In this document: one piece after another, positions 27,101 to 38,040 of the stretch | How positions within the stretch are numbered: the stretch's first letter is position 1 | Layout of the letters: every line of letters starts with the position of its first letter | DNA from: Cynocephalus volans | Lineage: Eukaryota; Chordata; Mammalia; Dermoptera; Cynocephalidae | Reading direction: 5' to 3' | Length of the DNA: 64,000 nucleotides | Assembly (NCBI RefSeq): GCF_027409185.1 | Contig: NC_084462.1 | Span: 186,128,071 to 186,192,070, forward strand | Made by a program: the position numbers and the translations under genes | The notes under the pieces: model-generated | Seen by the model: only the letters and a program-made list of their open reading frames with translations | Told to the model about the DNA's origin: nothing | Database searches by the model: none

Positions 27101-27334
27101 GGCAGCTCAGGTCCCCTGAGTGTAACTTGCCATGGGGTGTCCACAGACAGATGGACACATGAGACAGATGTTAGGAGGTGAGGTGGGTTTGTGCTCTGAT
27201 GGTCAGGCTTTGCTGAGTCTCCATCCTGCTCCTGCCTCAGAGCTGGGAAGAGTGACCTTGGCTTAGACTCCATGGACCTCAGTGTCTAGGACAGATTATT
27301 TTGAATTTAGGGTCTGGAGTCTGTGCTGGGTGGG
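24127..27334. other. Intergenic, no gene; old L1-like remnant about 24,660-25,090
   Basis: 24,660-25,090 carries text resembling the 3' end of old L1 or similar repeats ('accgaggtataattgacatt', 'tatttggatattttctagtt'). The rest (25.1-27.3 kb) has no recognisable gene, domain or repeat. Open frames of up to about 107 codons lack motifs. Confidence 0.5.
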
Positions 27335-27720
27335 TCCTGAGTGCCTCCTGCAGCCCATCTCTCGCCCTGCAGGGGAGTTTTATGTCTGGGCTCAAGGTGT
27401 GTTCTCCCAGCGTCTCTAGCTCAGTATTAAATGGCTGTACCTGGGATTCAAGAAGCTCCTTCAATAACACCATATGATTTTAACATAATCACTTGATAGT
27501 GAATTTGACTTTCTAAACCCAGTCAACTCTGAAAGAAGACCTTAGACAAGATTTTATAAAAACACCAGGCAGCCCCTTCACTGAAGTGGACACAGAAGAT
27601 ACACACAGTGATTCCAGAAACTGGTGGTCCTGGGGAGGGTCTTTTACCTCCTTCAAGCTCTTCTCATAAAAGTTCACATCATAGAATATCTGTAAGTATA
27701 GAAACATGAGGCCCAACATC
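27335..27720 (-). pseudogene. IGHV relic (deeply decayed)
   Basis: Antisense text 'ctagctcagtattaaatggctgtac' aligns with the end of a V exon ('cttgcacagtaatacacggctgtgtc'). 'gttttatgtctgggctcaagg' aligns with the nonamer and spacer, and the G/C-rich 3' flank matches too. The final Cys codon is lost, the heptamer is lost, and FR1-FR2 are barely recognisable. It lies in a block that is repeated at 51.8-52.9 kb. Confidence 0.65.
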
Positions 27721-28420
27721 CAGCCCATGTGCACTCTTGCAAACACAGTCTCACATGCTGCGGATAGTTATCTTCATAATGGGTGGAACACCTGTCCTTT
27801 CTTCCTGTACCTAGCACATGGGTAGTGCTCCCCACAATGACTCTGGCCCTGGGTGCGTGTCTTGCTTTGTCAAACAGAACCAAAGCAACAGGACTCAGGT
27901 GGAGACTTGGGAAGGGCCTACGCAGTTGGTTTGCCTGTTTCCCCAGTGCCCGGGACCCCTGCAGATGCCCATTAGAAGGTTCCAGGCTCACTGAGCAGAG
28001 GATCACACACAAGGAGCCAAGCCCAGTCAGTGCACCCACAATTCACACCCTCGATGTGTGGAAAGGGTTCACCAGACCCACACGCCTGTTGTCCCCTGAC
28101 TCAAGAACACAGTCAGGACCCGAGGGCAAAGCCACAGAGGGGGTTCAATGGTTCATCTCCCCAGGAGGAGGAGCAGAAGCAGGAGTTGACCTAGAAACAG
28201 GGGACATGGAAAAGTGGGCTTGGGGGCCAGGGCCCCTGTGGGCCAGTGTCTGCGATGGGAATCTGCCCCTACATCTTTCTGTTGGAGACGTCTCTCGTGG
28301 GGATCGTGTCCATGTCTTTTCTGCACAGACGGGCTCACAGGCTGCTGAATTGTGTTTGTGGTTCTCAAGTCTCAGGCAGGAAAGAACGTCACTTAACAAC
28401 AGCAGTTTAGGAGACACATC
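27721..28420. repeat. Duplicated block (partner about 52,340-52,860)
   Basis: Shared text includes 'gggtagtgctccccacaatgactctggccctgggtg' against 'aggtaatgcctccacactgaccctaggcctgggttt', 'acttgctttgtcaaac', and near the far end a run of 'gagtt/ctgat ctagaaacaggggac' against 'ctgatctaggaacagaggac'. A 250-codon plus-strand open frame (27,783-28,535) spans it but is not conserved as an open frame in the partner, so it is unlikely to be a gene. Confidence 0.75.
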
Positions 28421-30400
28421 AGCTTCCTGGCCCAGTTACAGTAACTCTAGGCTTCCGACTTCAGCTCGGTGCTTGCATGGGATGGGTGTCCCCGTGAGTC
28501 TCACCCTGGAGTTATCACAGGCTGACGCTGCCTGAGAGAGGGGCGCTGAGGTTCTTTAATAGTTGCAGCTCTCAGAGTCTTCTAATCACCCACTGTTTAC
28601 AATTGTTTCTCCGTGTTGTCTTTGGGCTCCCCTAAGCTCTCCTACTCAGAATCTGAGCATTGGCAACTTTCAGATTTAATCCACTCTTACTTTTCTGGTC
28701 TAGTGGAAAAGAGTGGGGTATGAGAATGTTACATATGTTTATGAAATTGATTACTAATGTCCTCATGTCTCCACGATGTTCCTTTCACAAGGGCCCTTCC
28801 TGTGACGACTCATTTTCCTCCGCCCTCTACTCAAGTTGCTAAAGCATCTTCCTCTATTTCCTTGAATCTCACCTCCTCTGAGTGTTTTCAACTCTTTAGG
28901 TGACACAGAATCACTGCATATGGATCTAGAGTGGGAAGAAGTCTCTTCTCTCTCTCACAGTAAGGTTTGAAAATGTTACCGGGAAGGAGAATCTTCCTGG
29001 TGAAGGCTGTGGCTGCACATCTCAGGGATTAGTCCTGCACGTGACAGATGCACGAGGGGACCTATCTCAGTCCTCAACCTGGGAACCTGGAGATTCCTGC
29101 ATGGAAAGGCCACAGTGATGTGGGGTGTGCAAATCCCAGGAGGTCTCACCCTCACATACTCCACAACTGTCCCCATCCATTTATAGAAATTTTATGGAAA
29201 CGTTTTTACCAGATTGGACCTGTGGCAGCTTCAGATTTAGGCTAAAAGGTCTCACCTGTCATTCTGGATGTACCTGTCTCTCCAGTTTTTAGGGCACCAG
29301 TTTTATCTGCAATTTCAGTGCTATGATGGGCCCATGACCAGCACTGATGTTCAGTTTGTCTAGATTGCTCTTGTTCTTAGAGTAAGGGTAACAATTTCCA
29401 AGCTTTCTGAATGTTTGAGAAGAAACCAGAAGCACCTTTAGAGGTTGACTTTGACCGGCTACTCGGAGGAGTATTCTGATTTCACCAAGTGTAAGTGACA
29501 CCTGGGCAGACATAATTAGATATGGAACAAACCAAAAGATGGGAAGACGCGCATGCACAACAAATGGACTTTTCACTTTTACTTCCCAGCCACGGAGTTA
29601 AGCTTCATTTCCCAGGGGCCCTGCAGCTGGAGTTGGAAATGTGAGGTGAAGTTCTGGATGACGGACAGAGGGAGGAGTTGTGATGATAGTCATTCCACTG
29701 TCCCACCATCTGGCCCTGTTATCAAGGTCACGTCTAGGGGAAGTGTTGTGATCATGCAGGGTCCTCGGTCCAGTTCTCATCATTAACGCTTTCTGCATTT
29801 CCTAGTGAGACATGAGGACATGAATTCATGGTGGTCACAGTGTGTCTTCAGGAACGGGTCAATGAAAACCAGGTCACATGCCCTCCACAAGAAAAACAAC
29901 ACACAATCTAGATAAAAATGTCAAAATCTACATTTGAAGACTCTTGAATTTGGCAAAAGGCACACCAGGGAAGGGGCACATGTGTGAGAAGCCCTGAGCC
30001 TCAGGAAAGGCCGTCACTGTCTGAAATTCTAGTGGAGGCTGCTGTCATCTCCACCAAGCACATACTCATGACTCACCAGACAGAATCCTAGTGAACAACC
30101 TGCTTCTGGATGAAAGGCCTCGGGACACAGAAAGTAAAACCTTTGACAGACATCTAGATTCTGTGAACTTTGGATGAATTAACCAAGACAGGGACAGATC
30201 TATCAAGGGTGGAACTGTTAACATCAAGGCACTTAAGTATAACCTCTGACAGGTCATGAGCTGGTCACTAATTATGCTTATTCTCAGGTAACCACACTAA
30301 ACGAGAAAATATAGAAGATGCAGTACAAGAACATAACAATAATAAAAAGTAAAATGTAAGAAATGAGCAAAAACTTCATAAGCAAAACAAGTTTTTCCAA
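28421..30400. other. Intergenic, no gene recognised
   Basis: About 2 kb of ordinary-looking sequence without a recognisable gene or clear repeat. Confidence 0.45.
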
Positions 30401-32258
30401 TATTTTTACCATACATATTTCCATATTTTAAATATTTATTTTTATTAGCATATTCATCATTCTAAATCATAATCTCTGCCCATGTCCACAACCTGACCTG
30501 TTACTTCCAACCGCCCTCCCTCCTGACCCCCATCGTGAGTATCCATAGCCCTGTTCTGTCCTTGAGAAAGTTCAACATATTGTTGTGGCATTGAATTATT
30601 CCGTCTTTCTCCTTCTTTCCTTCCTTCCTTCCTTCCTTCCTTCCTTCCTTCCTTCCTTCCTTCCTTCCTTCCTTCCTTCCTTCCTTCCTTCCTTCCCTCC
30701 TTCCTTCCCTCCTTCCCTCCTTCCTTCCTTCCTTCCTTCCTTCCTTCCCTCCCTCCCTCCCTCCTTCCTTCCTTCCTTCCTTCCTTCCTTCCTTCCTTCC
30801 TTCCTTCCTTCCTTCCTTCCTTCCTTCCCTCCTTCCTTCCTTCCTTCCTAGCACACAGTTATGAGTGAGAATGTGCTATTACTGTTACTTTATCTGGCTT
30901 AATTTACTTAACATAATTTTCTCCAGGTTCATCCATGTTGCTGCAAATGGAAAAATTTCCTTATTTTTAATGGCTGAGTAGTATTCCATTGTGCACATAT
31001 GCCACACTTTCCTTATCCAGTCATTTGTCAATGGAAATTTATGTTGACACCACCTCTAGGCTATTGTAAATAGAGCTGTGATGAGCATGGGAGTGCAGGT
31101 GTCCCTTGGACACGATGACTTCCCTTCCTCTGGATATACACCCAGCAGTGGTTTGCTGGATCATATGGTAGTGATATCAGTAGTTCTCTGAGGCATCCCA
31201 TACTGTTTTCCATAATGGCTGTGCTAACTTCCAGTCCCAGCAGCAGTTTAGGAGAATTCCCCTTTCCCTGCGTCCTCACCTCACCCGTGTTTGCTGTTCT
31301 CGGTCTTGTTAATAATGGCCAGAATGACTTGGGTGGGATTATATCTCAGTGTGGTTTTATTTGCATTTCTCAGATGACTAGTGATGCTGAATATTTTTTC
31401 ATGTACCTGTTGGCCATTTGTAGACCTTCCTTTGAAAAATATTTATTAATTTCATTTGCTAATTTTTTAATAAGATGATGATGATGATGATGACGATTAT
31501 TTTATTTCTTTATTTCTTTATTTTAATGTATAGCTGTTTATTTGTATATTCCGGATATTATTGCCGTATTGGGGTGTATCATTTACAAATATTTTATCCC
31601 ATTCAAGAGGTTGTCTTTTCACTCTTTGGATTATTTCCTTTGCTGTACAGAAGTTGTTTGATATAATACCATTTATTTCAGTTTTCTTTTGTTGCTTGTG
31701 CTTTTGGGGTAGGATTCATAAAGTCTTTGACCAGTCCTATTACCTGGACTGTTTCCCCTGTATTTTCCTTTAATAATTTTATGGTTTCAGGTTTTATAAT
31801 TAAGATTAATCCGTTTTGTATTGGTATTGGTATATGGTGAGATGTACAGGTCCAATTTCATTTTACTGCATTTGGAAATGTCCATTCTTCCCCCCAAAAT
31901 CTACAGATTCAATATAATTCCCATCAAAGTATCAATGGGATTCTTCACAGAAATACAGAAAGCAACCCAAACGTTCATATGGAATAACAAACGACCCCAG
32001 ATATCCAAAGCAATCCTAAGGGAAAAAAAGCATAAAGCTGGAGGCATAACACTATCTGATTTCAAATTATAATGCAAAGCTATTGCAACCACAATGGTGT
32101 TGTACTGGCATAAATAGAGACACTCAGATCAGTGGAACAGAAGAGAAAACCCGGGAATCAACCACATACTTACAGCCAACTGATCTTTGACAAATGCAGC
32201 CAGAACGTACATTGGGGAAAAGACTGACTCTTCAGTAGATCGTGCTGGAAAACTGGAC
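30401..32258 (-). mobile_element. Antisense L1 with inverted 5' end and an internal (TTCC)n array
   Basis: About 30,850-31,885 reads as reverse-complement L1, from the ORF2 end back to the region equivalent to about 56,870. About 31,890-32,258 is sense L1 equivalent to 56,480-56,845. That arrangement is a minus-strand L1 with a 5' inversion. Below the (TTCC)n array, 'gaaagttcaacatattgttgt' near 30,567-30,587 (antisense) matches L1 3'-UTR text near 59,080, so the L1 probably continues to about 30,400. Its 5' end abuts the heptamer of the IGHV4 pseudogene at 32,262. Confidence 0.8.
30611..30849. repeat. (TTCC)n microsatellite with CCCT interruptions
   Basis: About 240 bp of tetranucleotide TTCC repeats. 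On the L1 strand it lies right after the ORF2 end, where another L1 copy (57,868-57,890) reads 'ggaaggaaggaaagaaag'. It therefore appears to be an expansion of an L1 purine seed. Confidence 0.95.
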
Positions 32259-32261
32259 ACT

Positions 32262-32708
32262 CACTGTGTCCCCTGCACAGTCATTCATGGCTGTGTCCTC
32301 AGTGGTCACGGAGCTCAGCAGCAATGAGAACTGGTTCTCGGCCCCTCAGCAGTGATGGAGATGTGGCCCTGAGTCAAGGGGCCATAGTTTGTCCTCCATG
32401 ATGATCCACTGTAGTGACCGTATCCAAGCCATTGACGCCCCTTCCCCAGAGGCTGGCAGATCCAGCTCCAACCACAACCCCTGGAGACGGAGTAACCAGA
32501 GACGGTGCAGGTGAGGGAGAGGGTCTGCGATGGCTTCGCCAGTCCTGGGTGTGACTCCTGTGGCTGCACCTAGGACAGGACACCTGGAAAAAGAGGGAAA
32601 ATCCTCATGAGTGTCACACAGCACACTCCTCCTATCACATTTCTGAAACCCTTGATGCTCACACGGGGAAGCTGTCAGCAGACAAAGGAAAAAGGGTAAA
32701 ATGTTCAT
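32262..32708 (-). pseudogene. IGHV4-family pseudogene with nonamer replaced by L1
   Basis: Leader exon 32,663-32,708 is intact (46 nt; MNILPFFLCLLTASP plus one base; donor GTGAGC). The V exon begins at 32,583. The first V codon, normally CAG, is TAG, a stop. FR1 '[12 protein letters not shown]' and FR2 '[11 protein letters not shown]' are recognisable. A one-base deletion in FR3 (near 32,350) shifts the frame, and the final motif is NDC rather than YYC. The heptamer CACAGTG is intact at 32,262-32,268. Immediately beyond it, where spacer and nonamer should be, the sequence is L1. It is therefore dead both as a reading frame and, most probably, as an RSS. Confidence 0.9.
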
Positions 32709-32827
32709 CTTCTTGAGAGACAGAACAATGTCTTTCACAGAGAAACTACACAGGATGATGAGAGATTGAGGGAGAAATCTGACAATCCCCAGCATTGTCA
32801 CCCTGATATAAGCAGAGCTTGGGGGAA

Positions 32828-32835
32828 GTTCGCAT
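32828..32835 (-). promoter_or_regulatory. Degenerate octamer of the 32-kb pseudogene
   Basis: ATGCGAAC on the minus strand, 119 bp upstream of the ATG. It is the same two-base variant as at the IGHV5-like gene. Confidence 0.4.
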
Positions 32836-32949
32836 GTGCCAGGAGCCCTCAACACCCAAGAATGAGGAAGTGCAGTGACCCTGTGCATCCAAGCCGCTTC
32901 CCAGAGCTGGGCTCAGGCACCAGAGGATGCACACTGTCCTCATCTAAAT

Positions 32950-33635
32950 CTTCTGCATGCTCCTGAGCATGCGGCTGTCATCCCTGAGCATGCAGCTGTC
33001 ATCCCTGAGCATGCAGCTGTCTTCCCTGAGCATGCAGCTGTCATCCCTGAGCATGCAGGTCTGTCATGCCTGTGTATGCAGCTTTCATCCCTGAGCATGC
33101 GGCTGTCATCCCTGAGCATGCGGCTGTCATCCCTGAGTATGCAGCTGTCATCCCTGAGTATGCAGCTGTCATCCCTGAGCATGCAGCTGTCATCCCTGAG
33201 CATGCAGCTGTCATCCCTGAGCATGCAGCTGTCATTCCTGAGCATGCAGCTGTCAACCCTGAGCATGCAGGCTGTCTTCCCTGAGCATACAGCTGTCATC
33301 CTTGAGCATGCAGGCTGTCATCCCTGAGCATGCAGGGCTGTCATCCCTGTGTATGCAGGCTGTCATCCCTGAGCATGCAGGGCTGTCATCACTGAGCATG
33401 CAGGCTGTCATCCCTGTGCATGCAGGCTGTCATCCATGAGCATGCAGGCTATCTTCCCTGAGCATGCAGCTGTCATTCCTGAGCATGCAGCTGTCATCCC
33501 TGAGCATGCAGGGCTGTCATCCCTGTGCATGCCGGCTGTCTTCCCTGAGCATGCAGGCTGTCATCCCTGAGCATGCAGGCTGTCATCCCTGAGCATGCAG
33601 CTGTCATCCCTGAGTATGCAGCTGTCATCACAACC
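32950..33635. repeat. 21-bp minisatellite, about 30 units
   Basis: The unit is close to 'ctgtcatccctgagcatgcag' (21 bp) in the first part. In the second part units of 22-23 bp with an extra G or GG dominate. Variants include 'cttccctgag', 'gtgtatgc' and 'gagtatgc'. Because 21 is divisible by 3, several frames are open (e.g. a repeat of SLSMQLS), but this is a repeat artefact. Each full unit contains the palindrome GCATGC, and units joined without an extra G also carry CAGCTG. It begins about 240 bp upstream of the leader of the 32-kb pseudogene. Confidence 0.95.
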
Positions 33636-34189
33636 TTGACACAGGGACACAGATCAGATAAACACGTGGCTTGCTGGATGCAGAGGACAGAAGAGTGGGA
33701 GGGGCTAAGTAATGCTTGTGCCCAAGTGCATGGGCTTGAGACATCCCACTGCTCTTGTATCCACCTGAGGACACTCCATCATAAAGTGCCCGGTAGTCGC
33801 TCTTCTCTGGGAGGGAGGCTTGGGGAAAATTGAAGTGTGTCCCCCTTTTTTGACAACAGGGTTCTCAGCCTTTGAGACCTTGTCCACCTCTGACCTGTTG
33901 AGGCAGCCCTGATCTCCCCCTCCCCATCAACCCCCACCATTTTATTCTTTTCTCATATCTTTTCCATTTTATAATTTCTCTTTCTGCACCTCCATGGTAG
34001 ATTTGAATAACAATACCATTCTTGCTCACAACGATTTATATATTGTGATTTATTTCCTTTGCTTTATCATCCTTTAATAGGAAAAAGAAATAGTTTAAGG
34101 TTAAAACAGTCATTTTCAGTCATACTCAGTGTCCTGCCATGCTTTCAGCAGGTGTAAGTTCACCTTTCCCAGCATGCTACAAACACACA

Positions 34190-34223
<34 letters not shown>

Positions 34224-34655
34224 CTTTGAAGCACAGATCAGTCATGATCCCTGTGCACACCTCTCAGGATGCAGCCTGGACCCTTGACTGTGCTCTGCAC
34301 CCATATTCATTCTCAGAGTCTGTTTTGTGAATCCCCTTTAGCTGCACCTGCAGATCCGGAGGTGAGCCAGGTCTCCACACAGGTGCAGCAGTTTCCTCCC
34401 AGCTGCTCCCCTCCCTGCTGCTCCCTCTTTTCTGTTCTTCCTGGGTGTTTCTCTTCCTGTCTTTATTCCATAAAGGCAGACTTTTCACTGTTATTGCTGC
34501 TTGAATGCAGCAGAGATGGAGCATTCCAGAGATTCTCACACCATCAGAAGATGGCTGGGGAGGAAAGGGGGCCACCTGGTTTTTATCATGTATTGGTGTC
34601 ATGTGGGCAGAACTGAAGCATCTCTGACCACAGGGACTTCAGCCATCATGGTTCT
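33636..34655. other. Intergenic with a (CA)n run at about 34,176-34,220
   Basis: No gene recognised. The (CA)n run is interrupted once. Confidence 0.55.
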
Positions 34656-35560
34656 GTCCAGAAAATGATTTATATCGAGATCTTACACCCATCAACAAAA
34701 GGATTAAAATCTCAATTAAAAATGGGCAACTGATAGAATCCACATTTCTTGAAATAAGGCAAATAGCTGAAGAGCCAATTAAGAGATCATCAACGTCATT
34801 AGTTATCAGGAAAATGCAAATATAAACACTTGGGTTTACTTCAGAGTCACGGAGATGGCTGTATGTTTTTAAAGGAAACATTGTCCTCATGGATGTGTAT
34901 ACACTGAAAAGCTTCCATAGTGTTGGGGTTTAGGGAAAAAGCTCAAGTGCTGTGGTAATGATTTGGGCAGTTAGATAAAACGTTAAATGCAGGACAACCC
35001 TATGACCCAGTAACTCCACCCCTAGGTATTTGCCCAGCAGAGCTGAAAAGAGGTGTCCAAACCCAGATGTGCACAAATCTTCACAGCAGCTCTATTCATG
35101 GTGCCAAAAAGTGAACAACTCAAATGTTCGTTGACTGATGAATTGATAAACAATTGTGGCAGATTGATACGATTGGAAACTATTCACCTACCAAAAATGA
35201 AGTTATTTGCACATGCTACAAAATGAATGAACTTTGGAAATATTACACCACACAACAGAAGCAGACACAAAAGGCCACATGTTACATAATCCCATTCATA
35301 CAACACATCGAGAACAGGCGTGTCCATAGATACAGAAAACACATTAGTTGTCCTCAGGGGCTTGGAGAGGGTGGGATGAGCAGTGCCTGCTTGTAGGGGG
35401 TGGGGTTTCCTTTCAGGTGATGAAATGTTCTGTAACTACACAGTGGTGACAGCTGACAAACCTTGTGAAAATATGAAGTGCCACTAACCAGTATCAAATG
35501 GTTAAAATGGTGAACATGATGTCATGTAAATTGTAGCATCATACAAAAAAAAAAGCACAT
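34656..35560 (+). mobile_element. Old L1 3' end
   Basis: 'ctatgacccagtaactccacccctaggtatttgcccagcagagctgaaaa'-type text, 'caaatcttcacagcagctctattcatggtgcc' and 'ggctt...gagggtgggatgagcag' follow the order of old L1M elements. All frames are broken. Confidence 0.75.
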
Positions 35561-35814
35561 TAAACTTAATTTTTGTTTTACATTAATCATTTTAAGGTAA
35601 GAGAAACCACATTTTAAGGGAACACATAAAGCAAATAAAGGAAAACAAAAACAAGAGTTCCTGAGTATGACTTTTACTGAACAGAGACAGGAAACACCAA
35701 GGACTGAAAGGAAACCCTGGGTGTCCTGTGCACCTGCTCCTGAGTGGAAATTCTCCATGTAGTGTGTTCTGGGTTCGCTCAACCACCAAGTCCCCTCCTG
35801 TCTTCCTGCGAAGA

Positions 35815-35853
35815 GGTTTGTGTCTGGGCTCACGGTGACTTCCCCTCACTGTG
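35815..35853 (-). other. V-RSS of the IGHV4/2-like segment
   Basis: Heptamer CACAGTG (35,847-35,853), 23-bp spacer (35,824-35,846), nonamer ACACAAACC (35,815-35,823). Confidence 0.95.
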
Positions 35854-36292
35854 TCTCTCGCACAGTAATACACGGCCGTGTCCTCGACTATCAGGCTGCT
35901 CAATGTTAAAGAAGCTTGGCTCTTGGAGGTGTCCCTGGTGATGGTGACTCGGGATTTAAGATCTGTATTATAATTTGTGCCTCCACCACTCCATATCACA
36001 CCAACCCACTCCAGCCCCTTTCCTGGAGGCTGGCGGATCCAGTGCACACCATAGCTGGTTAAAGAGAATCCAGAGACAGAGCAGGTGAGAGACAGGGTCT
36101 GTGAGGGTTTCACCAGGCCCGGACCTGACTCCTGCAGCTGCACCTGGGACAGGACACCTGGGGACAAGAAGCATCACCGTCAGTCAAACATGCATGAAAC
36201 CACCACATTCCCAGGTTCCATTTCCTGAAGTCCCCGAAACACTCACAGCAGGGAGCAGCCACCAGGCAGAGAAGCAGCCCCAGGACATCCAT
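35854..36292 (-). CDS. IGHV4/2-like (clan II) heavy-chain V segment, apparently functional
   Basis: Leader exon 36,247-36,292 (46 nt; [15 protein letters not shown] plus one base; donor GTGAGT). V exon 35,854-36,157 (304 nt) completes the leader as CVLS, then [18 protein letters not shown]1 'TLSLTC', FR2 '[14 protein letters not shown]', FR3 '[12 protein letters not shown]' and 'DTAVYYCAR' are canonical and uninterrupted. CDR1 '[10 protein letters not shown]' and CDR2 '[11 protein letters not shown]' resemble mouse IGHV2 segments, while the leader and most of the framework are IGHV4-like. The start at 36,292 is preferred over an overlapping ATG at 36,288 because only the former gives the family's leader reading frame. 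Function: V domain of the heavy chain after V(D)J joining. Confidence 0.94.
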
Positions 36293-36373
36293 GCTCTGAT
36301 GAAGGGCTCCTGGTGGAAGGAGACTGGGGCTGCTCAGCCCAGGGCTGGCCTTTCAGCCTGACACTGGGGTCTG

Positions 36374-36381
36374 CTTTGCAT
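36374..36381 (-). promoter_or_regulatory. Near-octamer of the IGHV4/2-like promoter
   Basis: ATGCAAAG on the minus strand, one base from consensus, 81 bp upstream of the leader ATG. Confidence 0.7.
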
Positions 36382-36826
36382 GAGGAGGCCCCTGAGGATA
36401 TAAGTGTGGGAGCAGAGGGGACGGTCTCTGTCTGTCCTTGTCTGGGCAGAGCGTTTTACCTTGTGCTGCTGAGAGGAACTGGGGAGACAGAACCTCAGAG
36501 ACTCTTCTCTGCATCACTGCCTGGTCTTCCTGTTTCCAGACAAATATGAAGAGAAGCGGGGATGGAAGGTGGAGGGTTCGACAGTACAGAACATGAAGAA
36601 ACATTTGAATTAAAGAGATTCTAGGTTCAAGGAGAGGTCCATAACCCTTTGATCCTCATGTGCTCCATTGACCGTGTCTGTTGTTTGATGCTGTCTCTCA
36701 GCTGGTGGCCTCAGTCTCTCTGCACAAAAACCTGTTATGTGTGACTTCAAGTGAGACAGTTGGAATTTTTTAGACTCTTTTAGTTGACTCTTTCCAGAAG
36801 ATGTAGACTTTCCTATGACACTCAGA

Positions 36827-36862
<36 letters not shown>

Positions 36863-38040
36863 CATATACATACCCATGTACATATATATGCACGTATTTA
36901 TTCAGAGAGAAAGAAAGTCCCCTACCCCTTCCTGTTCCTGAGACAAGTCACTAAGGCAAATGCATAGAAAAGATGCCCCCCCACCACTATATGACAAAGT
37001 CATGTGGGACTAGAACTATCGCTGTGGATATTTCTAGAGATTCTATCTTCCTCAATCTCATTTAGAAATCCTCTGTTCACACTCCTGCCCCAACACTTCC
37101 AACGTCAGCCTTGACTGTCAGATCAGACTCAGTCTTGAGGTTCATGATCTCGTCACTTGCTTCAGGTCACAGGTGACTCCTCAGTGGTGTTTTCTCAAGC
37201 GCAGCTCCTCCTGCATCTGCAGACCTGTGAGCTGGACACTCTGTGCCCTGCCTCCCCTTAACCCAATGTCCTGTGGAGAGTCACGTCCAGGATGACCACT
37301 GTAGACCATCCTGTTCAAAGGCTAATACCAGGCACCTGGGAGTCACTGGATCACAGCGACTCTGAACGTTAGTTGGGCACGACGTACCACTGAATGGTGC
37401 TGGTCCATTTCTTATTTCTGGGAATGACACTGCATGACTCACAGAATCACTATTTGGGCTTCTAGTCCCACCCTGTTAGGAACATTTCCTTTCTCTATTT
37501 GAAATTGTCACTTTCAGTTGATTACTTCTTTTAGGCTTTTTTATTTAAAATAAGCTGGGAGAAGTTACAGGTTGTGTAATTGTATTAAAGCATATGTAAA
37601 AAATGTTCCCCTGCGACAGTCCAGGACATACAGTGAGTAATCTTAGCTATCCACACCAGAAACAATGACTTTGAAATGGAGAAGAGGTGCTAATAAAAAT
37701 CAAGGACTGTGCATCTGTGTAAAACAGCAGATTCCAAATAAGAAAATGCCACAGTCACTGGAGTACCTGTCCTATTTTCTCAGAGTCTGGGGTTTAGGGA
37801 CATGTATACTTAAAGATAGGAAGGTGGAGTATATCTACAGGCATAGTTTTGCTAATTGAAAAGGAAAATGCAGACCCCTACCAACAACAACAACAAAAAA
37901 ACATTCTCACTCCCAGACTTGCTCTGCACCTGCCCATGGAGGTGGGCCCTGGGGGCAGAGGGTCCTGAGTTTCCCACTCAACCAGTCCTGTGTCACCTTC
38001 CACAGCTCTTGCTGCTTTCCACAGACCAAAGTTGTACAGA
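36382..38040. other. Intergenic, no gene; (TG)n at about 36,830-36,858
   Basis: Nothing recognised apart from a short (TG)n microsatellite. Confidence 0.5.

Noticed and set aside
27783-28535. 250-codon open frame on the plus strand
   Set aside because: It lies in a duplicated block whose partner at 52.3-52.9 kb does not keep the frame, and it has no recognised domain or signal.
30501-30854. 117-codon Gly/Lys/Glu frame and its Phe/Leu/Pro counterpart
   Set aside because: Products of the (TTCC)n microsatellite.
32875-33327. Repeat protein of about 150 codons (SLSMQLS units)
   Set aside because: The 21-bp minisatellite has a unit divisible by three, so several frames on both strands are open by construction.
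32950-33635. Possible CRISPR array
   Set aside because: Units are contiguous tandem repeats without unique spacers, in a mammalian locus.
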